Part shown: piece after piece, positions 32,656 through 40,289 of the stretch
Layout: each line of letters begins with the position of its first letter
Numbering within the stretch: position 1 is the stretch's first letter
Assembly: GCA_004551945.1 (NCBI GenBank)
Contig: SFPN01000024.1
Coordinates: forward strand, 1 to 51,173
Source: Clostridiales bacterium
GTDB taxonomy: Bacteria > Bacillota > Clostridia > Oscillospirales > Oscillospiraceae
DNA length: 51,173 nt
Direction of reading: 5' to 3'
The notes under the pieces: generated by a model
Databases searched by the model: none
What the model was told of the DNA's origin: nothing
What the model saw: only the letters and a program-made list of their open reading frames with translations
Program-made: the position numbers and the translations under genes

Positions 32656-33216
32656 ATGGGATTTTGGGAACTGCTGCTGCTGGCGGTGGGGCTGTCCATG
32701 GACGCCTTTGCCGTTTCCATCTGCAAGGGTCTGGCCATGGACCGGGTCACCCTGAAAAAAGCCTGCATCCCCGGCCTTTGGTTCGGGGGCTTTCAGGGGG
32801 CGATGCCCCTGCTGGGCTGGCTTCTGGGCTCCCGGTTCACCAGCTATATTACCTCGGTGGACCATTGGATTGCCTTCGTTCTGCTGGGCATTCTGGGCTT
32901 TAACATGCTCCGGGAGGCCAAAAACGGCGAAGCCGAGGAGGCCGACGCCTCTTTGGGCTTCCGGGTGATGCTGGCCATGGCCGTGGCCACCAGCATCGAC
33001 GCCCTGGCGGTAGGCATCACCTTCGCCTTTCTGGAGGTGAACATCCTCCCCGCCGTGTCCTTCATCGCCCTGGTGACCTTCCTGTTTTCCGCCGTGGGCG
33101 TGAAGATCGGCAGCCTCTTCGGCACCCGGTTCAAGGCCAAGGCGGAAGCCCTGGGGGGCATCATCCTCATTCTCCTGGGTGTGAAAATTCTGCTGGAACA
33201 CCTTGGCGTCTTTTAA
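32656..33216 (+). CDS. mntP: Manganese efflux pump MntP
   Basis: 186-residue six-helix protein of the DUF204 family exporting Mn(II). Both internal repeats carry the functional acidic motif: GLSMDAFAVSICKG (about 12-25) and ATSIDALAVGITFA (about 113-126). Ribosome site AAGGAGG; a small stem CCTTGT (32620-32625) / ACAAGG (32639-32644) covers part of it. The upstream 80 bases are too short for a yybP-ykoY manganese riboswitch and show none of its conserved bases. Ends at a strong terminator. Independent of the preceding transporter as far as can be seen. Confidence 0.95.
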   Translation: MGFWELLLLAVGLSMDAFAVSICKGLAMDRVTLKKACIPGLWFGGFQGAMPLLGWLLGSRFTSYITSVDHWIAFVLLGILGFNMLREAKNGEAEEADASLGFRVMLAMAVATSIDALAVGITFAFLEVNILPAVSFIALVTFLFSAVGVKIGSLFGTRFKAKAEALGGIILILLGVKILLEHLGVF

Positions 33217-33283
33217 CGAGCAGGAAACGCGGCGCATGGTCAGGAAGGAATCCTGTCCGGCTCCCCCATACCCCAACCAGCAA

Positions 33284-33320
33284 AACCCGCTCCCGTGACA
33301 AAACACGGGAGCGGGTTTTT
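33284..33320 (+). terminator. Terminator of mntP
   Basis: AACCCGCTCCCGTG / CACGGGAGCGGGTT, 14 bp perfect, loop ACAAAA, followed by TTT. Confidence 0.92.
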
Positions 33321-33344
33321 CGCGGCCCGGAGGCGCGCCCATAG

Positions 33345-33380
33345 AAAAGCCCCCGTGCCGAGGCACGGGGGCTTTGTTTT
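33345..33380 (-). terminator. Terminator of the response regulator gene
   Basis: AAAGCCCCCGTGCC / GGCACGGGGGCTTT, GAG loop. On the minus strand the right side runs into TTTTC. It lies 7 bases past the stop of 33387-34064. Confidence 0.9.
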
Positions 33381-33386
33381 CGTGGT

Positions 33387-34064
33387 TTACTTTCCGATGT
33401 AGGTGTACACTGCCGAGGGCCGGCCGCCGGTGGAGTAGTCCACGCCGCCGATGACGCTGTTCTTGTCGATGAGGTAGTTCATATACCGCCGCAGGGTCAC
33501 CCGGGACAGGGAGACATTTTTTGCGATATCCTCGATGGAGAGCTTTTCGCTCTTGTGCTCCCGCAGGAAGGAGCAGATGATTTCCAGGGTGACCGGGTGG
33601 ATGCCCTTGTCCACAAAGTGGCCGTTGCGCTGGCCCTCCGGGGCGATGACCTTGTCCAGCTCCTCCTGGTTAAAGGCCTTGTCACCGGCGAGGGCCTCCC
33701 GGCGGGACACGAACTTTTGCAGGGCGGCCTGGAAGCGGTTGTAGTCAAAGGGCTTGATGAGATAGTCGGACACGCCGTAGGAGTACAGCTCGCTGACGTG
33801 GCGGGCCTCGCTGGCGGCGGTGACCATGATGACGTCAGCCAGAATGCCCTCGGCCCGCATCTTCATCAGGAAGGTCCGTCCGTCCATCACGGGCATATAG
33901 TAGTCCAGCATAATCAGGTCCACAGGGTGGGTGCGCACAAAATCCAGGGCGTCCTGACCGTTCTGGAACACACCGGCGATGGCCATTTTGTTGTTATGCT
34001 CAACATATTGCTTGTCAATCTCGGCGACCATGGGGTCGTCTTCCACGATAATGACTTGATACAT
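33387..34064 (-). CDS. CitB/DcuR-type response regulator, orphan
   Basis: 225 residues. Receiver domain (1-120): acidic pair D9/D10 in VEDDP, phosphorylated D54 in IMLDYYMPV, conserved lysine in YLIKPFD. The output domain (about 160-225) has the winged HTH of the CitT/DcuR/DpiA group (LSIEDIAKNVSLSRVTLRRYMNYL), which normally answers to a membrane kinase sensing citrate or C4-dicarboxylates. No histidine kinase lies in this window on either side, so the partner must be encoded elsewhere. Its target cannot be inferred from context. Confidence 0.9.
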   Translation of the reverse strand: MYQVIIVEDDPMVAEIDKQYVEHNNKMAIAGVFQNGQDALDFVRTHPVDLIMLDYYMPVMDGRTFLMKMRAEGILADVIMVTAASEARHVSELYSYGVSDYLIKPFDYNRFQAALQKFVSRREALAGDKAFNQEELDKVIAPEGQRNGHFVDKGIHPVTLEIICSFLREHKSEKLSIEDIAKNVSLSRVTLRRYMNYLIDKNSVIGGVDYSTGGRPSAVYTYIGK

Positions 34065-34098
34065 ACAGATCCCTCACAAACCAGGATAATTCCACATA

Positions 34099-34127
34099 AT
34101 TATACCTGAAAATGGCGGAAAATGCAA
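34099..34127 (-). promoter_or_regulatory. Sigma-A promoter of the response regulator
   Basis: On the minus strand TTGCAT (34122-34127), 17 bases, TATAAT (34099-34104). The leader to the ATG at 34064 is about 30 bases. Confidence 0.8.
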
Positions 34128-34291
34128 TATGCAGTTAAAAAAAGGGACCAGAAAGAATATAATATCTTTTTCCCCCCTGGGTCAAAGTTTGCAAAGCCCG
34201 GGTTATAAACGGGCAAAAGTCCTGCGCCCCAAGGCTTTTCCTGCCTTGACAGACTGTAACGGGAAGCCGCCAAGGCCCCAGGGCAAGGGGC

Positions 34292-35518
34292 TTACACGAT
34301 TTGGAACAGGTAAAATTTTAAATACTCCGTCTCCGGCACCCCCCAGAGGATGGGGTGGTCGGGGGACTGCCGCCGATCCTCGATCTGGCGCAGGCTGACA
34401 GCCGCGTCGGCGGCCGCCTCCCGGAGCATCTGGCAGAAGAGGGGGGCCGTCATAAAGTGGGAGCAGGAGCAGGTGGCCAGGTAGCCCCCCCGGGGCAGCA
34501 GCTTCATGGCCTTCAGGTTAATCTCCTTGTATCCCCGGTAGGCGTTTTTCACCGTGGCCCCGCTTTTGGTAAAGGCCGGGGGGTCCAGGATGATGTAGTC
34601 GTAGGGATGACCCTTCCCCCTGGCCAGGTCCGTGAGCAGGTCGAACACGTCCGCCTGGACGGCGTCCACCCTGTCCTCCAGGCCGTTGAGAGAAGCGTTG
34701 CGGCGGGTCAGCTCCACCGCGTCCTGGGAGATATCCACCGCGGTGACGTGGGCGGCGCCCCCCTGGGCGCAGTTCAGGGCAAAGGCCCCGGTGTGGGTGA
34801 AGCAGTCCAGCACCCGGCGGCCGGGGGCCAGGGCCGCCGCCGCCCGGCGGTTGTACTTCTGGTCCAGGAAGAAGCCGGTTTTCTGGCCGCCGATGTAGTC
34901 CACGTCGTACTTGATGCCGTTTTCCGTCAGGATCAGGTGGCCGTCCAGGTCGGTCTCCAGGCCGGGAAGAGGGTAGAACCCCTTCTCCCGGGGCAGCCCC
35001 TCCTTCTCCCGCAGGGCGGCCTCGTTGCGCTCATAGATGGCCCGGACCCGGATGCCCCGGTCCGCCAGCAGCTCCACCAGCTGGGGATAGAGGATGTGCT
35101 TGATTTTCTCCATCCCCAGGGAGAGCACCTCGGTGACCAGCACATCGTGGAACAGGTCCACGGTAAGGCCCGGGAACTGGTCGGCCTCCCCGAAGATCAG
35201 CCGGGAGGCGGAAACGTCCGGCCCCATCACCACCGCCCGGTAGTCCAGGGCGTACTGGAGCCGCCGCCGCCAGAAGGCCGCGTCGAATTTGTCGTTGGTG
35301 TTCCGGGAGATCAGCCGCACCCGGATCTTGGAGTGGTCGTTGAGAAACCCGGTGCCCAGCCAGCGGCCTTTCTGGGTGACCACGTCCACCAGGTCCCCGT
35401 TTTCGCAGGGGCGGTCCGGGCCGGTGGTTTCCGCCCCGTACACCCAGGGGTGGCCCCCCCGGAGGGAGCGGGCGGCTTTTTCATTGACGGTGATAACAGG
35501 ATAGGGTCGTTGGGCCAT
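34292..35518 (-). CDS. RlmI-like 23S rRNA (cytosine-C5) methyltransferase
   Basis: 408 residues from the ATG at 35518, where AGGAGG lies just upstream; the longer open frame to 35980 is antisense to the next gene. An N-terminal PUA-like domain (YPVITVNEKAARSLRGGHPWVY) precedes an EEHxxH-like linker and a Rossmann methyltransferase: VLDCFTHTGAFAL (SAM motif I), VDISQDAVELTRRN, IILDPPAFTKS (motif IV) and CSCSHFM with the catalytic cysteine. This arrangement is that of RlmI, which methylates C1962 of 23S rRNA in E. coli. Single-gene unit divergent from the HAD gene. Confidence 0.9.
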   Translation of the reverse strand: MAQRPYPVITVNEKAARSLRGGHPWVYGAETTGPDRPCENGDLVDVVTQKGRWLGTGFLNDHSKIRVRLISRNTNDKFDAAFWRRRLQYALDYRAVVMGPDVSASRLIFGEADQFPGLTVDLFHDVLVTEVLSLGMEKIKHILYPQLVELLADRGIRVRAIYERNEAALREKEGLPREKGFYPLPGLETDLDGHLILTENGIKYDVDYIGGQKTGFFLDQKYNRRAAAALAPGRRVLDCFTHTGAFALNCAQGGAAHVTAVDISQDAVELTRRNASLNGLEDRVDAVQADVFDLLTDLARGKGHPYDYIILDPPAFTKSGATVKNAYRGYKEINLKAMKLLPRGGYLATCSCSHFMTAPLFCQMLREAAADAAVSLRQIEDRRQSPDHPILWGVPETEYLKFYLFQIV

Positions 35519-35558
35519 GGGATGGGCCTCCTTTGTGTCAGTAAAAAATCGTAAATTC

Positions 35559-35588
35559 AGTGTAGCACAGGCGGGCCGCCCTGCGCAA
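35559..35588 (-). promoter_or_regulatory. Promoter of the methyltransferase gene
   Basis: On the minus strand TTGCGC (35583-35588), 18 bases, TACACT (35559-35564); it is acceptable but not strong. The start would be about 35 bases before the ATG. Confidence 0.5.
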
Positions 35589-35603
35589 GACGGCAGCTCT
35601 ATC

Positions 35604-35632
35604 TTGCCTTTATTTTTGGCTTTTGATATAAT
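35604..35632 (+). promoter_or_regulatory. Promoter of the HAD phosphatase gene
   Basis: TTGCCT (35604-35609), 17 bases, TATAAT (35627-35632), back-to-back with the methyltransferase promoter in a 151-base divergent spacer. Confidence 0.8.
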
Positions 35633-35669
35633 AAAGCGAAAATAACCTGTCAAAAAGGAAGGTACTTCA

Positions 35670-36518
35670 ATGGGAAAGCGGATACGGCTGGTGGCCCTGG
35701 ATCTGGACGGGACCCTGCTGAACAGCGAAAAGCTCATCTCGAAACGAAACCTCCAGGCCCTGGAAGAGCTGCGGGCCCGGGGTATTCTCATGGTGCCGGT
35801 CACCGGCCGCCCCGCCCAGGGGATTCCCCAGCCGGTGCTGGAGCTGCCGGGGCTGCGGTATGCGGTGACCTCCAACGGGGCCACCATCCGGGACCTGGTC
35901 ACCGGGGAAACCCTTCTGGAAAAGCACCTGGACGCCGGCCGGTGCCTGGCGGTGCTGGAGGCCAGCCGGGACTTTCCCATGGTCCGGGAGGCCTTCCGGG
36001 CCGGAGTAGGGTACCTCTCCCAGGCCGATTACGACATCCTCTGCGCCCGGTATGCGGGCACCCCTATGCTGCCCTACCTCCAGAGCACCCGCCAGGTGCT
36101 GCCGGGTTCTGTGGAGGACTTTCTCCGCCAGGACGGCCGGCCGGTGGAGGAGCTGTTCTTCCTCACCGACAGCGTGGAGACCAAGAGCCGGCTGCGGAAA
36201 ACCCTCTCCGCCCTGCCGGGCATCGGCTTTGCCGACCCCTTCCCCAACGACCTGGAGGTGATCGCCGGGGACATCGACAAGGGCACCGCCCTGGTCTTTC
36301 TCCTGGACAAGCTGGCTATCCCCCGGGAGGCGTGCCTGGCCATCGGCGACGGGGGCAGCGACCTGCCCATGCTGAAGGCGGCGGGTGTTGGCGTTGCCAT
36401 GGCCGGCTCCGGGGAGGAGCTGATCCAGGCAGCCGACTTTGTCACCGCCGGCTGCGACGAGGACGGCGTGGCCATGGCTCTAGAACGATTCGTGCTGGAA
36501 AGCCGCAAACAACCCTAA
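35670..36518 (+). CDS. Cof-type HAD phosphatase
   Basis: 282 residues. HAD motif I is LDLDGTLLN (residues 9-17), motif II VTGRPAQG, motif III lysine in DIDKGTAL, motif IV GDGGSDLPML. A C2b cap domain lies between about 85 and 190. Cof/YidA-type enzymes dephosphorylate small sugar phosphates or cofactor intermediates. The canonical GDGxND is changed to GDGGSD, a common variant. Monocistronic, ending in a terminator shared with the convergent gene. Substrate not inferable. Confidence 0.9.
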   Translation: MGKRIRLVALDLDGTLLNSEKLISKRNLQALEELRARGILMVPVTGRPAQGIPQPVLELPGLRYAVTSNGATIRDLVTGETLLEKHLDAGRCLAVLEASRDFPMVREAFRAGVGYLSQADYDILCARYAGTPMLPYLQSTRQVLPGSVEDFLRQDGRPVEELFFLTDSVETKSRLRKTLSALPGIGFADPFPNDLEVIAGDIDKGTALVFLLDKLAIPREACLAIGDGGSDLPMLKAAGVGVAMAGSGEELIQAADFVTAGCDEDGVAMALERFVLESRKQP

Positions 36519-37218
36519 CGCAAAAATTGTCTCCCGTGACCGAAAAGATCACGGGAGACAATTTTTTGAACGAAATGTGAAGTTGTCGATTTTTCGCTAA
36601 GTATCTTTTAAAACCAAGAGATTCTCCAGTAGATGCATTTTTGTATCCAATGTTGCATGTTTCACTGGAAGTTAACGAGGTCGCGTAACTTCTTATGCTG
36701 GTTCCCATCTCAAAAGAATCCACAGTAAATGTAATGAATGGAGATGCATCCTGGGAATTAGATGCTGCCGGCAAATAATAATTTTTGCTTGCCAATCTTA
36801 ACCAAGCACTTGAACTTGTGAGATCCACAGATGTAACTGGAAAGGATGTCTCGGAGAGATTCGCTTCTGATAATGAAGGAAGTACAGTGTCATCTACCGG
36901 CAAGTCCCAATCAGGGAAGAGTTCAGAGAAAGAGGGGAGAACCTCTAAAATTTCGCCGGTTGTAACATCTTCTACATAAGCTTCGTATCCATCAGCAACC
37001 CAGTCTTTACTGAAAATGATGGTGTTCCGAGCGTCTAAGATTTTTTCCTGCAAGGCGGGGGTAGCGGTATCAAGATCAAGGTAGGCGTATTGTTCTGCTT
37101 CGGCAAGGGCGTCATTTGTTTCCGCATTAAACGCAGACGAGGTGTCATCTGCCGCGAGGCAGGTTACGCTTGTGATAAGCAGCAGCGCCGAGAGAAACGA
37201 AGAAATAAGTTTTTTCAT
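36442..37218 (-). CDS. Secreted protein of unknown function, probably lost its stop codon
   Basis: 258 residues from the ATG at 37218 behind GGAGG (an upstream TTG at 37230 overlaps the ribosome site). Signal peptide MKKLISSFLSALLLITSV, likely cleaved near CLAADD. The mature part is Ser/Thr-rich, with strand-like segments and no family I recognise. After AKNRQLHISFKK the frame reads straight through the terminator hairpin 36522-36566 and 77 bases into the antisense of the HAD gene, ending Arg/Pro-rich. The native end was probably near 36570. GC content is clearly lower than the neighbours. Promoter: TTTACT, 16 bases, TATATT (37251-37278, minus). Confidence 0.65.
   Translation of the reverse strand: MKKLISSFLSALLLITSVTCLAADDTSSAFNAETNDALAEAEQYAYLDLDTATPALQEKILDARNTIIFSKDWVADGYEAYVEDVTTGEILEVLPSFSELFPDWDLPVDDTVLPSLSEANLSETSFPVTSVDLTSSSAWLRLASKNYYLPAASNSQDASPFITFTVDSFEMGTSIRSYATSLTSSETCNIGYKNASTGESLGFKRYLAKNRQLHISFKKLSPVIFSVTGDNFCVRVVCGFPARIVLEPWPRRPRRSRR
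36522..36566. terminator. Bidirectional terminator
   Basis: AAAAATTGTCTCCCGTGA / TCACGGGAGACAATTTTTT with a 9-base loop, between the convergent HAD and secreted-protein genes; both outer flanks are A/T runs. Confidence 0.92.
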
Positions 37219-37361
37219 AAGAACCTCCAATCAACAATGGAACCTGTGAAAATATACAAGACGCCCCCTTTCAGTAAAATTTGGTTCCTGCCAGTATAAC
37301 ACTGTTGAATAGAGAAAATATTTCAAAGACAGAGGAATATTTCTAACTGTTGTATATAAAA

Positions 37362-37901
37362 TTATGGAGCCTCTTTGATTTCCGGATCGTTAACGATAAA
37401 TCCGTTTTCCATGGGGAGGGAGTCTTCGGAAAGATAGAAAGGCAAGAAATAAAATTCCGCTTCGGAGGGCAGGCGAGCAGGGCCATCGGCCAGGACCCCA
37501 CCAAAGGGGAACTCCGCCCGAAGGGACGTACCTGCCTCAGAGGGAAGGCCTACCAGTCGATAGAGAACAGCCCGCGCTTCCTCCGGCTGAGAGATAACGG
37601 GGCTGGTGACAGCCGATGGTTCAGATACCTGGAAAAGAACCCCGGCAACGGAGAGAACCGCGGCTAGAATCAGGCAGGCGGCTACCGCCCACAACGGGGC
37701 CCGGCGAGAACGCCGGTGGCAGAAGTGCTCTGGATGGTCCCGCTGAAACTGTGCCCACTCTGCCTCAGGGGAAAAGGGCGCGAGCGGAACCTCCAACTGG
37801 TCCAGCAGGGCGTTTATGGACTCGAGAGTAGTCTCCTCCTGAAAGAGAGTTGTCTCCAAGAGCAGTCGCTGCTCTTGGTTGGAACGGGAATCGCTCAACA
37901 T
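37362..37901 (-). CDS. Probable anti-sigma factor, single-pass membrane protein
   Basis: 179 residues from the ATG at 37901 behind GAGAGGTGA. A cytoplasmic helical part (1-75, rich in Glu/Gln/Leu), one membrane helix in APLWAVAACLILAAVLSVAGVLF (split near its middle), and an outer domain of about 80 residues. It starts 5 bases after the ECF sigma gene ends, the standard sigma/anti-sigma order and topology. There is no zinc HxxxCxxC motif, so it would belong to a non-ZAS type. The call is contextual. Confidence 0.65.
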   Translation of the reverse strand: MLSDSRSNQEQRLLLETTLFQEETTLESINALLDQLEVPLAPFSPEAEWAQFQRDHPEHFCHRRSRRAPLWAVAACLILAAVLSVAGVLFQVSEPSAVTSPVISQPEEARAVLYRLVGLPSEAGTSLRAEFPFGGVLADGPARLPSEAEFYFLPFYLSEDSLPMENGFIVNDPEIKEAP

Positions 37902-37906
37902 CAAAA

Positions 37907-38413
37907 TCACCTCTCGTTGGAAAAGTCGGGGGCATCGGATAAAAGGGCCCGGCAATGGGCTTTGGCCCGTAACAACCAGGTACCACAGGTAGAGACAGGG
38001 ATTCCTAGCCGGTCTGCCATCTCTTGATATGACAGACCCTCTTCATAATATAGGAGTAGGACCTCCCGGTCCCGGGAAGAAAGCTGGGTGGGGAGTATCT
38101 CGTCCAGCCCAAGGGAAGGAGGTTGCCCGACTGGGGTCTCCTTCGCCAAGGCCTCCAAGGGAAGGGACCTTCGTTCCTTTTCCAATCGGGTAAACTCGTG
38201 ACTGATTTCATAATTCAGAGCGCGCAACAGCCAAGCCCTAGGGTTTTCGTGGTGTTGGAGAATGGAAATTTTCTCCGCTGCGGCCAGGAAAACGCTGTGG
38301 ACCAGATCCTTTGCCCGGTCTGGGTCGCCCAGCCGGAAGTAGGCCACGCGGTAAAGGGTTTCCGCGTGGGTTATATATAGGGTATGGAGCCATTTGGCCT
38401 GAGCGCCTTTCAA
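37907..38413 (-). CDS. ECF-type RNA polymerase sigma factor
   Basis: 168 residues from a TTG at 38413, chosen because GGGGGTGG stands 6 bases before it and the upstream frame start (38470) lies above the -10 box. Region 2 is TLYRVAYFRLGDPDRAKDLVHSVFLAA, with WLLRALNYEI; region 4 is LPTQLSSRDREVLLLYYEEGLSYQEMADRLG (split at the turn), the sigma-70 r4 HTH. Followed by its probable anti-sigma and by a secreted protein that could be a target. Codon use is less GC-rich than around it. Confidence 0.88.
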   Translation of the reverse strand: MKGAQAKWLHTLYITHAETLYRVAYFRLGDPDRAKDLVHSVFLAAAEKISILQHHENPRAWLLRALNYEISHEFTRLEKERRSLPLEALAKETPVGQPPSLGLDEILPTQLSSRDREVLLLYYEEGLSYQEMADRLGIPVSTCGTWLLRAKAHCRALLSDAPDFSNER

Positions 38414-38455
38414 CAGGAACCACCCCCTTCTATGGTTGGATGGAGAGGACGTTCT

Positions 38456-38461
38456 ATTATA
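38456..38461 (-). promoter_or_regulatory. -10 element of the ECF sigma operon
   Basis: TATAAT on the minus strand, about 43 bases before the TTG start. No good sigma-A -35 is seen 17 bases upstream, so a weak or activator-dependent promoter is possible. Confidence 0.55.
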
Positions 38462-38568
38462 AGAACACAAAAAGGATGCGGAATTATTTCAGCCTTCATA
38501 AATTCTGCCGAGAGAATCTGAAAACAGAGTCCGAACCCAGAGCGGTTTGCTTTTTGATTGGATCAAAC

Positions 38569-38606
38569 GCAAAAGCCCGGGACCGAATCGGTTCCCGGGC
38601 TTTTGC
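38569..38606 (-). terminator. Terminator after the pyridoxal kinase gene
   Basis: GCAAAAGCCCGGGACCGA pairs with TCGGTTCCCGGGCTTTTGC with one bulged base, 39 bases past the stop of the kinase gene on the minus strand. Confidence 0.85.
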
Positions 38607-38645
38607 GGAGTTATATAAGGAGAAGGGAGGAGATGACGCAATCAA

Positions 38646-39485
38646 TCATCTGCCCAGGCTGTGGACCAGCATGGGGATGGCAGCCTCAAAGCTCACGCCA
38701 TACCAGCGGGCCTCGGGGTCCTTGGCGGTCTCCTTCATGCACGCCAGGGTGTAGTCCACGGCAATCTTCAGCGCGCCGGTCAGGTCCTTGCCGTTCATGA
38801 GAGCGCCCACGCAGGCGGAGGCGAACACGTCGCCGGTGCCGTGGAAGCTGGTGGGGAGCTTTTCGTTGAAGTAGCTGGCGTAGGTGTCGGTCCCGGAATC
38901 GTAAGCCATGGCGCCGATCTGGTCGGGAGCAAAGCTGACGCCGGTGAGGACGGCGGTGCGGCAGCCCAGGCCGGTCAGGTCCTTCAGCACCTTCTTGATG
39001 TAGGCCTCGTCGTAGTCGTCGCCCACATAGTCGATGCCCAGCATGAAGGAGGCCTCGGTGAGGTTGGGGACGATCACGTCGGCCTTGCCGCAGAGCTTGC
39101 CCATTTCCTTGGCGAACTCAGGGGTGAAGCCCGGGTACAGAACGCCGTTGTCGGCCATGGCGGGGTCCACATAGACCAGGGTGCCGTCGCCGCCGAACTG
39201 GTCAAAGAACTTGCCCACCAGGTTGATCTGCTCGAAGGAGCCCAGATAGCCGGTGTAGATGGCATCGAAGGTGATACCCTCCTTCACCCAATGGGCGGAG
39301 ATGGGGTCGATCTCCTGGGTCAGGTCGTGGAACGTAAAGCCCTTGAAGCCGCCGGTGTGGGTGGAGAGCACCGCGGTGGGGACCACACAGGTCTCCACGC
39401 CCATGGCAGAGATGATGGGCAAAGCAACTGTCAGGGAACACTTGCCCAGACAGGAAATGTCCTGGATAGAAACAACGCGCTTCAT
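38646..39485 (-). CDS. pdxK: Pyridoxal/pyridoxamine kinase
   Basis: 279 residues from the ATG at 39485, which is 8-9 bases after AGGAGG; a nearer ATG at 39490 gives only two codons. Ribokinase/PfkB fold of the PdxK-ThiD branch: VVSIQDISCLGKCSLT at the start, STHTGGFKGFT, YVDPAMADNG, VPNLTEASFMLG and the catalytic HGTGDVFASA. It makes pyridoxal phosphate, the cofactor of the PLP enzymes GabT and PhnW encoded in this window. Monocistronic. Members annotated as PdxK in Firmicutes can also phosphorylate hydroxymethylpyrimidine. Confidence 0.88.
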   Translation of the reverse strand: MKRVVSIQDISCLGKCSLTVALPIISAMGVETCVVPTAVLSTHTGGFKGFTFHDLTQEIDPISAHWVKEGITFDAIYTGYLGSFEQINLVGKFFDQFGGDGTLVYVDPAMADNGVLYPGFTPEFAKEMGKLCGKADVIVPNLTEASFMLGIDYVGDDYDEAYIKKVLKDLTGLGCRTAVLTGVSFAPDQIGAMAYDSGTDTYASYFNEKLPTSFHGTGDVFASACVGALMNGKDLTGALKIAVDYTLACMKETAKDPEARWYGVSFEAAIPMLVHSLGR

Positions 39486-39641
39486 TTCATAAATCCTCCT
39501 TGTTTGGCCGTTGGCGGCTGCGCCGCCGCTGAGGATAGAATACCATAGATCTGGCATGGAGACTATGACCAATCCCGTTTTATTTGACATGGTCAGATAG
39601 AACCGTCCTCCGCCCGGCTAACTTGGAGAGGAAGCGAACGG

Positions 39642-39804
39642 GCCTCGCAGAGTTTCGCCGCCGGAGCGGCGAAAAAACTTGAAATCATGTTTCCGGCGGC
39701 ATGTACGCCGGAAACATACTGCTCGGCCTGCCAGTGTGCCCGTAAGGGCATGCGCAGCAGGCCGCAACCCCTCCACATGGAAACGGCAAAGCCGCTTCCA
39801 TGTG
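39642..39804 (-). repeat. Modular hairpin repeat, copy C (divergent)
   Basis: Read on the minus strand: stem 1 CACATGGAA...TTCCATGTG (39774-39804, loop TTT), GAGGGG (39768-39773), TTGCGGCCTG (39758-39767), a branched GCAGGCC stem, AGTATGTTTCCGGC, a GTTTCCGGCG hairpin (39689-39715), a CGCCGC/GCGGCG hairpin and AAACTCTGCGAGGC (39642-39655). The four conserved blocks occur in the same order as in copy B, although the stems themselves differ in sequence. Confidence 0.8.
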
Positions 39805-39808
39805 ATTG

Positions 39809-39850
39809 CACCAAAAAAGCCCTTCGGTTTCCCGAAAGGCTTTTTTGGTG
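39809..39850. terminator. Strong hairpin next to repeat copy C
   Basis: CACCAAAAAAGCC...CGG pairs with CCG...GGCTTTTTTGGTG with one mismatch; both flanks provide T-runs, so it works in either direction. The spacer from here to 40223 is A/T-rich and holds no gene. Confidence 0.85.
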
Positions 39851-40223
39851 AGTAATAATGGAAGGATTTATTATAGGTCGCGGTGCGGGAAAGAAGGAAG
39901 ACCCGCAAGCGGACTAGCCAATTTGAAAGATTCCTTGCAGGAGATGAATTTTTGCCTTCAAAATGAGGTTTTTTGTTTCTCCCTTGGAATGACGTTATTA
40001 TCCAGGATTTTAACCCAAAGTTCAAGATGTAATGTGCACAAAAATTTTGTAGTATTTTAATTTTTTTTGACATATACAGCACTTTTAACATGAACTATAG
40101 GGAATTGGTACCCTTTCTCAGTATAAAATGGTTAGAAGGAAGTACGTAAAATTGCAAGGGAAAATATATACACTTGCATAATTGGCCCCCGAACGCGCAC
40201 TTTTCACCAAAGAGCCGCAGGAA

Positions 40224-40260
40224 GCCCCCTCTCCGGAACCGCGAGGGGCGGAGAGGGGGC
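40224..40260 (-). terminator. Terminator of the SDR/SnoaL operon
   Basis: GCCCCCTCTCCG / CGGAGAGGGGGC, 12 bp perfect, 13-base loop, 29 bases past the stop of 40290-40622. Confidence 0.8.
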
Positions 40261-40289
40261 CTTGGAAAATCCGGGGGATTGGGTCGGGA

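Noticed and set aside
34292..35980. A 562-residue version of the methyltransferase frame
   Set aside because: The first 154 residues are antisense to the HAD gene and its promoter; the ribosome site and the family N-terminus support the start at 35518.
37251..37290. GGAACC...CGTC as an ECF-type promoter of the secreted protein
   Set aside because: The gap between the two boxes is about 20 bases, longer than ECF promoters allow; TTTACT-16-TATATT in the same place is a better sigma-A match.
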